From: Maricaulis maris
Lineage (GTDB): Bacteria > Pseudomonadota > Alphaproteobacteria > Caulobacterales > Maricaulaceae
DNA: 64,000 nt
NCBI RefSeq assembly: GCF_003634045.1
Contig: NZ_RBIM01000001.1
Span: forward strand, 186,001-250,000
Direction of reading: 5' to 3'
This document shows, piece by piece, positions 37,340-46,451 of this stretch. Every line of letters starts with the position of its first letter. Position 1 is the first letter of the stretch. The notes beneath the pieces were generated by a model, which ran no database searches, was not told the origin of the DNA, and saw only the letters and a list, made by a program, of their open reading frames with translations. Both the position numbers and the translations under genes were made by a program.

Positions 37340-37354
37340 TTAAGCACGAATTTT
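37340..37354 (+). promoter_or_regulatory. Second, weaker CtrA-like box upstream of flp
   Basis: TTAA-N7-TTTT matches six of eight fixed CtrA positions, 48 bp downstream of the better candidate. It may be a second half-site or chance in AT-rich sequence. Confidence 0.3.
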
Positions 37355-37454
37355 TACTCGGCAGAAAGTCTTCTCGTGTCTATTGGTCAGCGTTCAGGAG
37401 GGGTCGGGACGGATCGGCTCCTGATGGTTGGGAACTTTCACGGGAGTATACAAA

Positions 37455-37613
37455 ATGAAAATGATTTCTCGCTTCTTCAAAGACGAATCTGGCGCCACCG
37501 CGATTGAGTACGGCCTGATTGCCGCCCTTATCGCTGTTGTCATCATCGGCGCTGTGACGGCTCTTGGCACCGAGCTTTCGGGCAATTTCGACGCAATCAC
37601 CGCCGCCATCTGA
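37455..37613 (+). CDS. flp: Flp/Fap-type pilin
   Basis: Major pilin subunit of the Tad (tight adherence) pilus, 52 aa. The short basic leader ends in DESG, followed by ATAIEYGLIAALIAVVIIGAV, the Flp signature with Glu and Tyr after the processing site. The ATG at 37455 follows CGGGAG by 8 nt; an upstream in-frame ATG at 37428 would give an unusual leader. A strong terminator follows 25 nt after the stop, so the pilin can be made in excess over the cpa proteins. Confidence 0.95.
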   Translation: MKMISRFFKDESGATAIEYGLIAALIAVVIIGAVTALGTELSGNFDAITAAI

Positions 37614-37638
37614 TACGGCGTCTGCGTGACACGAATGG

Positions 37639-37674
37639 CAGGGCCGCTCCGATCGGAGCGGCCCTGTTTCGTTT
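37639..37674 (+). terminator. Intrinsic terminator after flp
   Basis: Positions 37639-37666 are a perfect 28-nt palindrome (14-bp arms, able to form a hairpin with a GATC centre) followed by TTTCGTTT. It separates the pilin transcript from cpaA. Confidence 0.85.
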
Positions 37675-37735
37675 GCCAACCGCTCATTAAGGCTTCGTGG
37701 TCACTCTCCGCAGGAATGGTAGAGGGGGCGAACCC

Positions 37736-38233
37736 GTGTTGATGCAGATGGTGATACTGGGCCTGGTCGGCCTGATGTTGGTGGCGGCGGTTTTCGATGC
37801 CGTCAAATTCATCATTCCCAACTGGTTGTGCGGCCTGGTCGTGCTGACTTTCCCGGTCGCGGTGCTGGCCGCCGGCCTGGGTTGGTCGGACGCCGGCAAT
37901 CACATGCTTGGTGGCGTGATTGCCCTGCTCATCGGCTTTGCCCTGTTCGCTCCGGGCTGGATTGGCGGCGGCGACGCAAAATTGTTCGCCGCTTCGGCGC
38001 TGTGGTTCGGCTGGCCGGAAATCCTCGCATTTCTTATCCATACCGTGATTGCCGGCGGGGTGCTGGTGATCCTCCTCCTTGCCCTGCGCTGGCTTGCCCC
38101 GCGCATTCCCGCCCTCGCGGCACGTGTCGAGGATAGCGCACTGGCGGTAAATGCCCCGGTTCCTTACGGAATTGCGATCGCCGCCGGGGTTTTCTGGAGC
38201 CTGCCGAACAGCGTCTTCTGGGGCGCCTTTTAG
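37736..38233 (+). CDS. cpaA: Prepilin peptidase (CpaA/TadV type)
   Basis: Membrane aspartic peptidase of 165 aa that cuts the leaders of Flp and TadE-type pseudopilins. The two catalytic aspartates of the A24 family are visible: Asp21 in FDAVKF and Asp80 in GGGDAKL. About five membrane helices fit the small CpaA/TadV form without a methylase domain. I choose the GTG at 37736 because GAGGGGG at 37722-37728 lies 7 nt upstream; ATGs at 37742 and 37748 are possible. Confidence 0.9.
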   Translation: MLMQMVILGLVGLMLVAAVFDAVKFIIPNWLCGLVVLTFPVAVLAAGLGWSDAGNHMLGGVIALLIGFALFAPGWIGGGDAKLFAASALWFGWPEILAFLIHTVIAGGVLVILLLALRWLAPRIPALAARVEDSALAVNAPVPYGIAIAAGVFWSLPNSVFWGAF

Positions 38234-38300
38234 GCACATTTGAGCGGTGTCTTGCCGGCCCTGAAAAAAGCCCTCATTAGGGGGCATTGTCCCGATAGCA

Positions 38301-38315
38301 TTAACGCGACTTTGA
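38301..38315 (+). promoter_or_regulatory. CtrA-like box upstream of cpaB
   Basis: TTAA-N7-TTGA matches seven of eight fixed positions of TTAA-N7-TTAA, in the 139-nt gap between cpaA and cpaB. It suggests a separate promoter for the cpaB-onward operon under the same control as flp. Confidence 0.4.
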
Positions 38316-38372
38316 GGAATTCAGCGTCTCCTAGCACATGAATTCGTGTGCCTGAGAGGTTCGAGACGCCTG

Positions 38373-39209
38373 ATGAACGCCGTCCGCATCGCCATTCTTG
38401 TCGCCGCCGCCATTGCTGCGGTCGCCGTGGCCATTTTCGTTCGCCAGGCCATGTCCAGCAACGAAACGCCGCAGGTTGTGGAAGTCGAGGAGCGGCCCGC
38501 CGTCCGCATTCTTGCGGCCCGCCGCGACGTTCAGATTGGCGAGCGAATCAGTGCTGCTGACTTCTACTGGCAAGCTTGGCCCGATGAGGCCATTGCGCCG
38601 GGATATATTGTTGAAAACCGCGGTCAGGCGATTGCCGACTTCGCCGGTTCGGTGGTTCGTGCCCCGATCAGTCAGGGAGAACCGATCACCGGTCGCCGCC
38701 TTGTCCAGCCCGGTGATGCCGGTTTCATGGCCGCCGTTCTGACGCCGGGAATGCGCGCCGTGGCGGTACCGATCTCGGCCGAGACCGGGGCGGGCGGTTT
38801 TATCCTGCCGAATGATCGCGTCGACGTGATCGTCTCCTTTGAAGAAGAGTCGGAAGGCCGTCGTGGTTCGAGCCGTGCCTTCGTCGCCCGCACGATCGTC
38901 GAAAATGCCCGCGTGCTCGCGATTGACCAGTCCTTCTCCAGCGATGGTGATGACGAAGTTGCCGTCGGCGAGACTGCGACCTTGGAACTCACCCCCGACC
39001 AGGCCCGTGCCGTGTCCGTCGCGGTCGCCCGCGGCGAAATCGCGCTCGTGCTGCGCAGCCTGACCGACAATACCGGTGATCCGGTCCTGGTTTCCGGCGG
39101 CAATCTGCCGGAAGCCCCGGCCCAGTCTTTCGAGGAGCGTCGTTCGAGCTCCGTCACCCTGATCCGCTATGGCCGCGCCCAGCAAGTTGCGCTGGGTGGG
39201 GACGAATGA
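38373..39209 (+). CDS. cpaB: Flp pilus assembly protein CpaB/RcpC
   Basis: Periplasmic assembly factor of 278 aa, anchored by one N-terminal helix (AILVAAAIAAVAVAIFV). An SAF-like domain follows: RPAVRILAARRDVQIGERISAADF and GSVVRAPISQGEPITGRRL. The later MRAVAVPISAETGAGGFILPNDRVDVIVSF is the usual RcpC core. The ATG at 38373 has only a weak ribosome site. Its stop overlaps the cpaC start by 4 nt. Confidence 0.93.
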   Translation: MNAVRIAILVAAAIAAVAVAIFVRQAMSSNETPQVVEVEERPAVRILAARRDVQIGERISAADFYWQAWPDEAIAPGYIVENRGQAIADFAGSVVRAPISQGEPITGRRLVQPGDAGFMAAVLTPGMRAVAVPISAETGAGGFILPNDRVDVIVSFEEESEGRRGSSRAFVARTIVENARVLAIDQSFSSDGDDEVAVGETATLELTPDQARAVSVAVARGEIALVLRSLTDNTGDPVLVSGGNLPEAPAQSFEERRSSSVTLIRYGRAQQVALGGDE

Positions 39210-40681
39210 GGACCGAGATGATGATCCGCACCCTGCTCCTGCTGGCCAGCCTGGCCCTTGCAGCGCCGGTCGCCGCCCAGCCGGCAGGCACCGAACGTGG
39301 CAATACGATGCAGGTCTATATCCGCGAGCCGGGCAATGGTCCGGTTTCCGAGACCTTGAACCTGCCGCTGTCGAAGGCCGCGGTTGTCCATCTCCCGGTT
39401 GATGTCGCGGACGTGCTGGTGACCAATCCTGCGGTGGTCGAGGCCATCGTGCGGACGCCGCGTCGCGCTTACATCATGGGCATGGCGACCGGCCAGACGA
39501 ACGCCTTCTTCTTTGATGCCAATGGCCAGCTGATCCTGGACCTTAACTTGCGAGTCGAGCGCGACCTGTCGCCGCTGCAGGAATCGATCAACCGCTTCCT
39601 GCCCAATGCGCGGGTCGAGGTTGAAGCGATGAATGATCATATCGTGCTGTCGGGCCGTGCCCCGAGCGCGTCGGATGCCGATGCCGCGTTGCGCATCGCC
39701 CAGCGCTGGGTCGATGAGCCCGATCACATCCTGTCGATGATCACGGTGGAAGCGCGCGAGCAGGTCATGCTCCGCGTCCGGATCGTGGAAATGCAACGCA
39801 CCATCGTGCGCCAGCTCGGTGTCAATCTGTCGACCGCCGGCACCACGGGTGAATTCGGTTTCGGGGTCTCGACGCAGCCGGACTTCTCCCGCGTCGGTCG
39901 CTTTCTCGGTGGCACGAGTGCCATGCTCGACTGGGTCAGCGGCAATCCGGGCGGTGTCGAAAATGTCAGCGCCTTGTTGCAGGCGATGGAACGGGTCGGC
40001 CTGGTCCGCACCCTGGCCGAACCGAACCTGACCGCGATCACCGGTGAAAGCGCGAACTTCCTGGCCGGTGGCGAATTCCCGGTCCCGGTCGGGCGCGATC
40101 GTGATGGCAATATCATTATTGAATACAAGCCCTTCGGTGTCGGCTTGGGCTTCACGCCCGTTGTCCTGTCAGAAGGTCGCATCTCGCTGCGCATCTCGAC
40201 GGAAGTGTCGGAATTGACGAGCCAGGGCTCGCTCACCTTCCAGTCGAACAATGTCACGGATGACGACGGAAACGTCATCGGTACGGTGCCGGGCCTGACC
40301 ATTCCCGCCCTCAATGTGAACCGTGCCGAGACCACTGTGGAACTGCCGTCGGGTGGCAGCCTTGTCCTGGCCGGCCTGATCCAGGAAGAAACGCGCCAGA
40401 ATCTCGACGGGGTTCCCGGTGTCCAGAACCTGCCGGTGCTGGGGTCCTTGTTCCGTTCGCGGGATTACGAGAACCAGGAAACCGAACTGGTCGTGTTGGT
40501 GACGCCGTATCTGGTCGATCCGACAAACCCGAACCAGATGCAGACGCCTGCGGACGGATTCCGCAATTCCAGCGAGGCATCGACCCTGCTCTTCGGCCGC
40601 ATCAATCGCGCTTATTCGGTCCCCGGATCGGATACGGGCGAACGCGGTTGGAGTGGTCCGGTCGGCTTCCTGTTCGAGTAG
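39206..40681 (+). CDS. cpaC: Tad pilus secretin CpaC/RcpA
   Basis: Outer-membrane channel of the Tad pilus, 491 aa. A signal peptide ends near AAPVAAQ. The N-terminal pilus domain (VVHLPVDVADVLVTNPAVVEAIV, MGMATGQTNAFFFD) is followed by a BON-like region (VEVEAMNDHIVLSGRA) and the secretin core with LRTLAEPNLTAITGESANFLAGGEFPVPV and GGSLVLAGLIQEETRQ. The ending ETELVVLVTPYLVDP is typical for secretins. Length is standard. Confidence 0.95.
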   Translation: MRTEMMIRTLLLLASLALAAPVAAQPAGTERGNTMQVYIREPGNGPVSETLNLPLSKAAVVHLPVDVADVLVTNPAVVEAIVRTPRRAYIMGMATGQTNAFFFDANGQLILDLNLRVERDLSPLQESINRFLPNARVEVEAMNDHIVLSGRAPSASDADAALRIAQRWVDEPDHILSMITVEAREQVMLRVRIVEMQRTIVRQLGVNLSTAGTTGEFGFGVSTQPDFSRVGRFLGGTSAMLDWVSGNPGGVENVSALLQAMERVGLVRTLAEPNLTAITGESANFLAGGEFPVPVGRDRDGNIIIEYKPFGVGLGFTPVVLSEGRISLRISTEVSELTSQGSLTFQSNNVTDDDGNVIGTVPGLTIPALNVNRAETTVELPSGGSLVLAGLIQEETRQNLDGVPGVQNLPVLGSLFRSRDYENQETELVVLVTPYLVDPTNPNQMQTPADGFRNSSEASTLLFGRINRAYSVPGSDTGERGWSGPVGFLFE

Positions 40682-40692
40682 TGGAGTTGGTG

Positions 40693-41373
40693 ATGGTGGC
40701 CTACAAAAAAACAATCGGTGCCCTGATCGGACTGGCCGGCCTTGTCTCGCTTGGCGCCTGTGCCGCGACGCCGACCGGCCTTGGCTTGCCCCAGGCCAGC
40801 GCGGTCGCGGAGACCTATCGTGCCGAATTTGCCGTCGACCCGCAGGACAATGGCCTGACCTGGGCACAGCAGCGCGTGCTCGCCTCGGTGGCTGCCGAAT
40901 ACAAGGCTCGCGGCCACGGCCCGTTGGTAATCAGCTATCCCCAGGGCGCGATCAATGAAGACGCGGCCATCGGCGCCATCGCCGAGGCGCGGACCTTCTT
41001 CTACGAGCAGGGCATTGACTGGCGCATGATCGCCGGAGGCGCCTATGACGCGCGCGGTCAGCACAATGGCGAGGTGATCTTCTCCTTCGCCCGATATACC
41101 GCAGTGGCGCCTGCCGAATGTGATGGCAGCTGGGACCAGATGGCGATGGAATTCGACAACCAGCGCCACACCAATTTTGGCTGTGCGATGGCTGTGAATC
41201 TGGCCGCCATGGTCGCTGACCCGCGTGACCTGGTCGCGCCGCGCGACATGGAGGCCGGCGATACCGGTCGCCGTCAGACGGTGATCGACGGTTATCGGGC
41301 CGGTGAATCCACCGCCAGCGAGCGCAGTGACTACGAGAGTGGCGCCGTATCCCGCGTCGGCAGCGGAAACTAG
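40693..41373 (+). CDS. cpaD: Pilus assembly lipoprotein CpaD
   Basis: Outer-membrane lipoprotein-like assembly protein of 226 aa. The ATG at 40693 has GGAG 6 nt upstream and yields a lipoprotein signal with Cys23 in LVSLGAC. The body matches CpaD: VAAEYKARGHGPLVISYPQ and NFGCAMAVNLAAMVADPRDLVAPRDM, the last block being the family hallmark. It lies 11 nt after cpaC and 12 nt before cpaE. Confidence 0.92.
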   Translation: MVAYKKTIGALIGLAGLVSLGACAATPTGLGLPQASAVAETYRAEFAVDPQDNGLTWAQQRVLASVAAEYKARGHGPLVISYPQGAINEDAAIGAIAEARTFFYEQGIDWRMIAGGAYDARGQHNGEVIFSFARYTAVAPAECDGSWDQMAMEFDNQRHTNFGCAMAVNLAAMVADPRDLVAPRDMEAGDTGRRQTVIDGYRAGESTASERSDYESGAVSRVGSGN

Positions 41374-41385
41374 GGAGGGCCAGCC

Positions 41386-42891
41386 ATGACCGATGCCAAT
41401 CGCGCACTGAAGCAAGACCCTTTCCTGGACGGTGATGATCCCTTCCTGGACGCGGCCGATGTCGAACGCCTCCTGCTGGGCGAAGCCACCCGCGAAGAGA
41501 TGAACCGGCCTCCGGCGCAACAAGCCCCGGTGGACACGTTCGATGATGATTTCGGCGACGATCCCTTCCTGTCGGATGCGGCGCCGGTTCCGGCCAAGCC
41601 GGAGCGCGTCATCGACCCGGTATTCGAAGACGTGCAAGATGAAGTCGCGGCGATCCAGGTCGGCGAGTCACTCTACGGCGAAGTCGATAACGACGTGTCA
41701 GACCAGCCGGTGCCGCGCATCTCGGTCGGCGCTTTTTGTGAACGACCGGAAACCGGGGCGCTGATCCACAATGCCGCCAATGACCGCCGCCTCGCCAAGG
41801 CGCATGTGACGGTTGAGCTGGGCGGCTTGCCGGCGGCCATTGAACGCTATCATGACGAGACGACCCCGAACCTGCTGATCATCGAGAGCGGCATGCGCGG
41901 ACGCGGCCTGTTCGACCAGCTCGAAGAACTGGCCGGGGTCTGCGATCCGGATACCAAGGTGATCATCATTGGCGCCGCCAATGATATCAGCCTCTATCGC
42001 GAGCTGATGAAGCGCGGGGTCAGTGAATATCTGGTGCCGCCGATGACGCCGATTCACGTGATCCGGACCATTTCCGAGCTTTTCCTGGATCCCGAGCAGC
42101 CGTTTGCCGGCAAGACAATTGCCTTTATCGGCGCCAAGGGTGGGGTCGGGTCTTCGACGATCGCCCACAATGCGACCTGGGCCCTGACCGAGGGCATGCA
42201 GTCTGATGCCGTGCTGGTCGATCTCGACCTGTCCTTTGGCACTGCGGGCCTCGATTTCAACCAGGACCCGGCCCAGACACTGGGCGACGCCCTGGCCGAG
42301 CCGGATCGTCTGGATGATGCGTTGCTGGACCGGCTCCTGGTTCGCTGCACGGACCGTCTCAGCCTGTTCTCGGCCCCGGCAACCCTCGACAAGGAATGGG
42401 ATTTCGGCACCCAGGACTACGAGATGGTGTTGGAGAAAGTCCGTCGCCAGGCGCCCTATGTTGCACTCGACCTGCCGCACATGTGGACGCCTTGGGTGAA
42501 GCAGACATTGCTCGCAGCCGATCAGGTCGTGGTCACGGTGGCGCCGGATCTGGCGTCCTTGCGTAATGCCAAAAACCTGTTCGATCTGGTCGCTGGCGCC
42601 CGTCCCAATGACGAGCCGCCGCGCGTCGTGATCAACATGGCCGGCATGCCGAAACGTCCGGAAATCCCGATAAAGGATTTCGCCGAAGCGCTGGGCACTC
42701 CGCCAACCCTGGTCCTGCCGTTCGAGCCGCAATTGTTCGGCAAGGCGGCCAATAACGGCCAGATGATCACCGAACTCGATCCAAAGTCGAAAGCCGCGGA
42801 AGGCTTTTCGCATCTCGCCAGCCTCGTCTCCGGCCGGACACCGGTGGCGATGCCGAAACGCTCACTCATCGCGAAACTTTTCGGAGGCTAG
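41386..42891 (+). CDS. cpaE: Pilus localisation ATPase CpaE/TadZ
   Basis: MinD/ParA-like ATPase of 501 aa that places the Tad machine at the pole. The first 120 residues are an acidic, repetitive leader (DPFLDGDDPFLDAAD, then DDFGDDPFLSDA). A receiver-like domain follows (NLLIIESGMRGRGL, VIIIGAANDISLYRELM), then the deviant Walker A GAKGGVGSSTIA and LVDLDLSFGTAGLDF. GGGAGGG at 41373-41379 precedes the start by 6 nt. Confidence 0.94.
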   Translation: MTDANRALKQDPFLDGDDPFLDAADVERLLLGEATREEMNRPPAQQAPVDTFDDDFGDDPFLSDAAPVPAKPERVIDPVFEDVQDEVAAIQVGESLYGEVDNDVSDQPVPRISVGAFCERPETGALIHNAANDRRLAKAHVTVELGGLPAAIERYHDETTPNLLIIESGMRGRGLFDQLEELAGVCDPDTKVIIIGAANDISLYRELMKRGVSEYLVPPMTPIHVIRTISELFLDPEQPFAGKTIAFIGAKGGVGSSTIAHNATWALTEGMQSDAVLVDLDLSFGTAGLDFNQDPAQTLGDALAEPDRLDDALLDRLLVRCTDRLSLFSAPATLDKEWDFGTQDYEMVLEKVRRQAPYVALDLPHMWTPWVKQTLLAADQVVVTVAPDLASLRNAKNLFDLVAGARPNDEPPRVVINMAGMPKRPEIPIKDFAEALGTPPTLVLPFEPQLFGKAANNGQMITELDPKSKAAEGFSHLASLVSGRTPVAMPKRSLIAKLFGG

Positions 42892-42898
42892 TTAGCCC

Positions 42899-44422
42899 AT
42901 GTTCGGCAAGCGTGCCGGAGGCCCGACACCCACGACCGCCCCGCTGACGCCGCCGCCGGCCGCGCCAAAGGCGGAGGCGCGTGCTGAGACGTCGCCGCGT
43001 CGCGAGGCCGCTGCAGCCCCGACCGCCCGTCCCACCGCCAAACCGGCTGCGCCGGCCCCGAAGCCGGTCGCCAAGCCGGCCCCGGGCGCCTATGCCGGCC
43101 CCAAGGCCGCCAAACGCACGGTCCGCGCCGCGGAGCCGGGCGGTCGCTCGGAAGAGTATTACGCAATCAAGACGACGATCTTCAACGCCCTGATCGACAC
43201 CATTGATCTGGGCCAGTTGGCGCGTCTGGACAATGAAACCGCGGCCGAGGAAATCCGCGACATCGTGACCGAGATCATCTCGATCAAGAATGTCGCCATG
43301 TCGATCGCCGAGCAGGAACAACTGCTCCAGGACATCTGCAATGACGTCCTCGGTTTCGGCCCGCTGGAACCGCTTCTGGCCCGTGATGACATCGCCGACA
43401 TCATGGTCAATGGTGCCGACAAGGTCTTCATCGAAGTCAACGGCAAGCTCGAGGAGACAAATATCCGTTTCCGCGACAATGCCCAGCTGATGAATATCTG
43501 CCAGCGCATCGTCAGCCAGGTCGGTCGCCGCGTCGATGAAAGCTCGCCGATCTGTGACGCCCGCCTGATGGACGGCTCGCGTGTCAACGTGATCGCGCCG
43601 CCACTGGCGCTGGACGGTCCGACGCTGACCATTCGTAAGTTCAAGAAGGACAAGCTGACGATGCAGAACCTGGTGGAGTTCAACTCCATCACGCCGGAAG
43701 GCGCCAAGGTCCTGTCCATCATCGGTGCCTCGCGCTGTAACGTGCTGATCTCCGGCGGTACGGGTTCCGGTAAAACGACGCTTTTGAACTGCATGACCGG
43801 CTTCATCGAGGAAGATGAACGGGTCGTGACCTGCGAAGACGCCGCCGAACTTCAGCTGCAACAGCCACATGTCGTGCGACTGGAGACGCGTCCGCCGAAC
43901 CTGGAAGGGTCCGGGATGGTCACCATGCGCGATCTGGTCAAGAACTGCCTGCGCATGCGTCCCGAACGGATCATCGTCGGTGAGGTGCGTGGCCCGGAGG
44001 CGTTCGACCTCCTGCAGGCCATGAATACCGGCCATGACGGCTCGATGGGCACGCTGCACGCCAACTCGCCGCGCGAGGCGATGTCGCGGATCGAGTCGAT
44101 GATCACGATGGGCGGCTACAACCTTCCGGCCCGGACGATCCGCGAGATGATTGTCGGCTCGATCGACGTCATCGTCCAGGCGGCCCGCTTGCGCGATGGT
44201 TCGCGGAAAATCACCCACATCACCGAAGTGGTCGGCATGGAAGGCGATGTCATCGTCACCCAGGACCTCTTCCTCTACGAGATCAAGGGCGAGGACGAGC
44301 ACGGCAAGATCATCGGCCAGCACGCCTCGACCGGTATCGCGCGTCCGAAATTCTGGGACCGCGCCCGCTATTTCGGCCTGGAGCGTGAGCTCGCCAACGC
44401 GCTCGACGCGTCGGAGGCCTGA
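42899..44422 (+). CDS. cpaF: Pilus secretion ATPase CpaF/TadA
   Basis: Hexameric secretion ATPase of 507 aa that powers pilus assembly. An Ala/Pro/Lys-rich leader of about 80 residues precedes a helical N-domain and the catalytic core: Walker [15 protein letters not shown], Walker B region [21 protein letters not shown], and the His box [18 protein letters not shown]. All motor motifs are intact. It is coupled to tadB by a 4-nt gap. Confidence 0.96.
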   Translation: MFGKRAGGPTPTTAPLTPPPAAPKAEARAETSPRREAAAAPTARPTAKPAAPAPKPVAKPAPGAYAGPKAAKRTVRAAEPGGRSEEYYAIKTTIFNALIDTIDLGQLARLDNETAAEEIRDIVTEIISIKNVAMSIAEQEQLLQDICNDVLGFGPLEPLLARDDIADIMVNGADKVFIEVNGKLEETNIRFRDNAQLMNICQRIVSQVGRRVDESSPICDARLMDGSRVNVIAPPLALDGPTLTIRKFKKDKLTMQNLVEFNSITPEGAKVLSIIGASRCNVLISGGTGSGKTTLLNCMTGFIEEDERVVTCEDAAELQLQQPHVVRLETRPPNLEGSGMVTMRDLVKNCLRMRPERIIVGEVRGPEAFDLLQAMNTGHDGSMGTLHANSPREAMSRIESMITMGGYNLPARTIREMIVGSIDVIVQAARLRDGSRKITHITEVVGMEGDVIVTQDLFLYEIKGEDEHGKIIGQHASTGIARPKFWDRARYFGLERELANALDASEA

Positions 44423-44426
44423 CGCG

Positions 44427-45422
44427 ATGGGCGGTGACATGGCCTTCATCCTCGCTGCCGCGGCTGCCTTCATGGCGGTCGGCGGAGTCGGCTGGGTCGT
44501 CACCGGGGCGGCCGGGGACGCGCAGTCGAAAAAACGCATGAACCGGGCCGTCGGCACGGGCGGATTGCAACGCGGACGGCGTCAGGCCTCGGCCCTCGAC
44601 CAGGCCGCCCAGCGCAAGCGCCAGGTCCAGGAAACGCTCAAGGATCTTGAACAGCGCCAGCGCGACCAGCGCAAGAAGTCGCTGTCGGTCAAGGCGCGCA
44701 TCCAGCAAGCCGGCATGTCATTCACGCCCGCTGTTTTCTGGGTGGTATCAGCCTGTCTGGCCGTGGTCGGCATGTTGGTTGCCTTGCTCACCGGTCAGAA
44801 GCTCCTGGTGATCGGGGCGGTCGGCCTGATCAGTGGTCTGGGCTTGCCGCGCTGGTGGTTGGGCTTTCTGCGCGGACGACGCCAGAAGCAGTTTTCCGGC
44901 GAATTCGCCAACGCACTGGATGTCATCACCCGCGGTGTGAAGTCTGGCCTGCCACTCAATGAATGTCTGAAAATTCTCTCGGTCGAGAGTCCCGAACCGG
45001 TGCGCACCGAATTCGAGAAACTTGTGGAAGGCATCGCGGTCGGCGTGTCATTGCCCGACGGTCTCGACCGGATGTGCGAGCGCATGCCGCTGCCCGAGCT
45101 GAACTTCTTTCGCACCGTGCTGATCATCCAGCAGAAGACCGGCGGCAATCTGGCCGAGACGCTGGGCAATCTCTCCACCGTGCTGCGCTCGCGCAAGATG
45201 ATGCGCGAAAAGGTCGGCGCGCTGGCGTCGGAAGCCAATGCTTCGGCCGCCATCATCGGCTCGCTGCCGCCCGGCGTGTTCGGCATCGTCTATGCCACCA
45301 CCCCGTCCTATATGAGCCAGATGTTCACTCACCCGACCGGCCAGTTGATGTTGCTCGGCGGGGTGACCTGGATGTTCATCGGCATCATGGTCATGCGCGG
45401 CATGATCAATTTCAAGATCTGA
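44427..45422 (+). CDS. tadB: Tad inner-membrane platform protein TadB
   Basis: Inner-membrane platform protein of 331 aa with a GspF-type domain. The start at 44427 lies 9 nt after GGAGG; an ATG at 44439 is possible. N-terminal helix, charged coil (about residues 50-90, QRKRQVQETLKDLEQRQRDQ), two helices near 100-145, and the type II secretion F domain with FANALDVITRGVKSGLPLNECLK and a C-terminal helix. It pairs with TadC downstream. Confidence 0.92.
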   Translation: MGGDMAFILAAAAAFMAVGGVGWVVTGAAGDAQSKKRMNRAVGTGGLQRGRRQASALDQAAQRKRQVQETLKDLEQRQRDQRKKSLSVKARIQQAGMSFTPAVFWVVSACLAVVGMLVALLTGQKLLVIGAVGLISGLGLPRWWLGFLRGRRQKQFSGEFANALDVITRGVKSGLPLNECLKILSVESPEPVRTEFEKLVEGIAVGVSLPDGLDRMCERMPLPELNFFRTVLIIQQKTGGNLAETLGNLSTVLRSRKMMREKVGALASEANASAAIIGSLPPGVFGIVYATTPSYMSQMFTHPTGQLMLLGGVTWMFIGIMVMRGMINFKI

Positions 45423-45429
45423 GGCGGTC

Positions 45430-46425
45430 ATGTTCGGCATCAGCTTTACCGACATACGTGATTTCCTCACCGATCCGCAGAGCCTGATCGCCATGGTCGC
45501 GGCCATTCTGGTTTTCGCCACGATCGTCACCCTGTCGTCGCCGGCGATGGGTACGGACAAGCTCGACAAGCGCATCAAGTCGGTCAACAACCGCCGCGAG
45601 GAGCTGCGTCGCAAGAGCCGAGAGGCACTGGAAGCCAATGCCCGCGGCGGCAAGGGGTCGATCCGCGGGGCCGAGGCCAAGGGCCTGGTCCGCTCGATCG
45701 TCGATGCGCTCAACCTGCAAAAGGCGTTCGAAGATCCGGCCCTGCACGAAAAGCTTGCCCAGGCTGGCATGCGCGGCAGCCGGCCGGCGATGACCTTCTA
45801 TTTCTTCCGCTTGTTGTCGCCGATCATCCTGTTCGTCCTGGCCTTGTTCTATGTCTTCGTGATCAATGATTTCGGCCTGCCGCAGATCACCCGCGTCTGC
45901 TTCTCCTTCGGGCTCGGCCTGCTTGGGTACTACGCCCCGAACCTCTACCTCTCCAATCTCGCGACCAAGCGCCAGCAATCGATCATGGGCGCCTTTCCCG
46001 ATGCCCTCGACCTGCTGTTGATTTGTGTCGAAAGCGGGATGTCGATCGAAGCCGCCTTCCACAAAGTGTCGAGCGAAGTCGGCTCGCAATCGATTGAACT
46101 GGCCGAGGAATTGTCGCTGACCACAGCTGAGCTGTCCTATCTGCAGGATCGCCGGACCGCCTATGAAAATCTCGCCAAGCGCACCAATCACCCCGGGGTC
46201 AAGGCGGTTTGTACCTCTTTGATCCAGGCCGAGCGCTACGGTACGCCGCTGGGACAGGCCCTGCGGGTGATGGCCAAGGAAAACCGGGACATGCGCCTCG
46301 CGGCTGCCGAGAAGAAGGCAGCGTCCCTGCCGGCCAAGCTGACCGTGCCGATGATCGTCTTCTTCCTGCCGGTCTTGTTCGTCGTCATTCTCGGTCCGGC
46401 CATCATCCGCTTCAATAGCATGTGA
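45430..46425 (+). CDS. tadC: Tad inner-membrane platform protein TadC
   Basis: Second inner-membrane platform protein, 331 aa, with the GspF-type core FPDALDLLLICVESGMSIEAAFHKVSSE and the C-terminal helix VPMIVFFLPVLFVVILGPAII. It has four membrane segments in the same layout as TadB. It lies 7 nt after tadB. Confidence 0.93.
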   Translation: MFGISFTDIRDFLTDPQSLIAMVAAILVFATIVTLSSPAMGTDKLDKRIKSVNNRREELRRKSREALEANARGGKGSIRGAEAKGLVRSIVDALNLQKAFEDPALHEKLAQAGMRGSRPAMTFYFFRLLSPIILFVLALFYVFVINDFGLPQITRVCFSFGLGLLGYYAPNLYLSNLATKRQQSIMGAFPDALDLLLICVESGMSIEAAFHKVSSEVGSQSIELAEELSLTTAELSYLQDRRTAYENLAKRTNHPGVKAVCTSLIQAERYGTPLGQALRVMAKENRDMRLAAAEKKAASLPAKLTVPMIVFFLPVLFVVILGPAIIRFNSM

Positions 46426-46451
46426 CGAATCCGTTCTGGCGCGTTACTTGA

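Larger units (their letters stand above)
37183..37454. other. AT-rich divergent promoter region of the Tad pilus locus
   Basis: This 272-nt stretch separates the leftward pseudopilin genes from flp and is clearly more AT-rich than its surroundings. It contains TTAA-containing near-matches to the CtrA box at 37292-37306 and 37340-37354. The flp ribosome site CGGGAG is at 37441-37446. No gene is seen in it. Confidence 0.6.

Noticed and set aside
44151-44426. Extension of tadB upstream into cpaF
   Set aside because: This part overlaps the conserved CpaF C-terminus and encodes an Arg/Ser-rich shadow; the ATG at 44427 has a good ribosome site.
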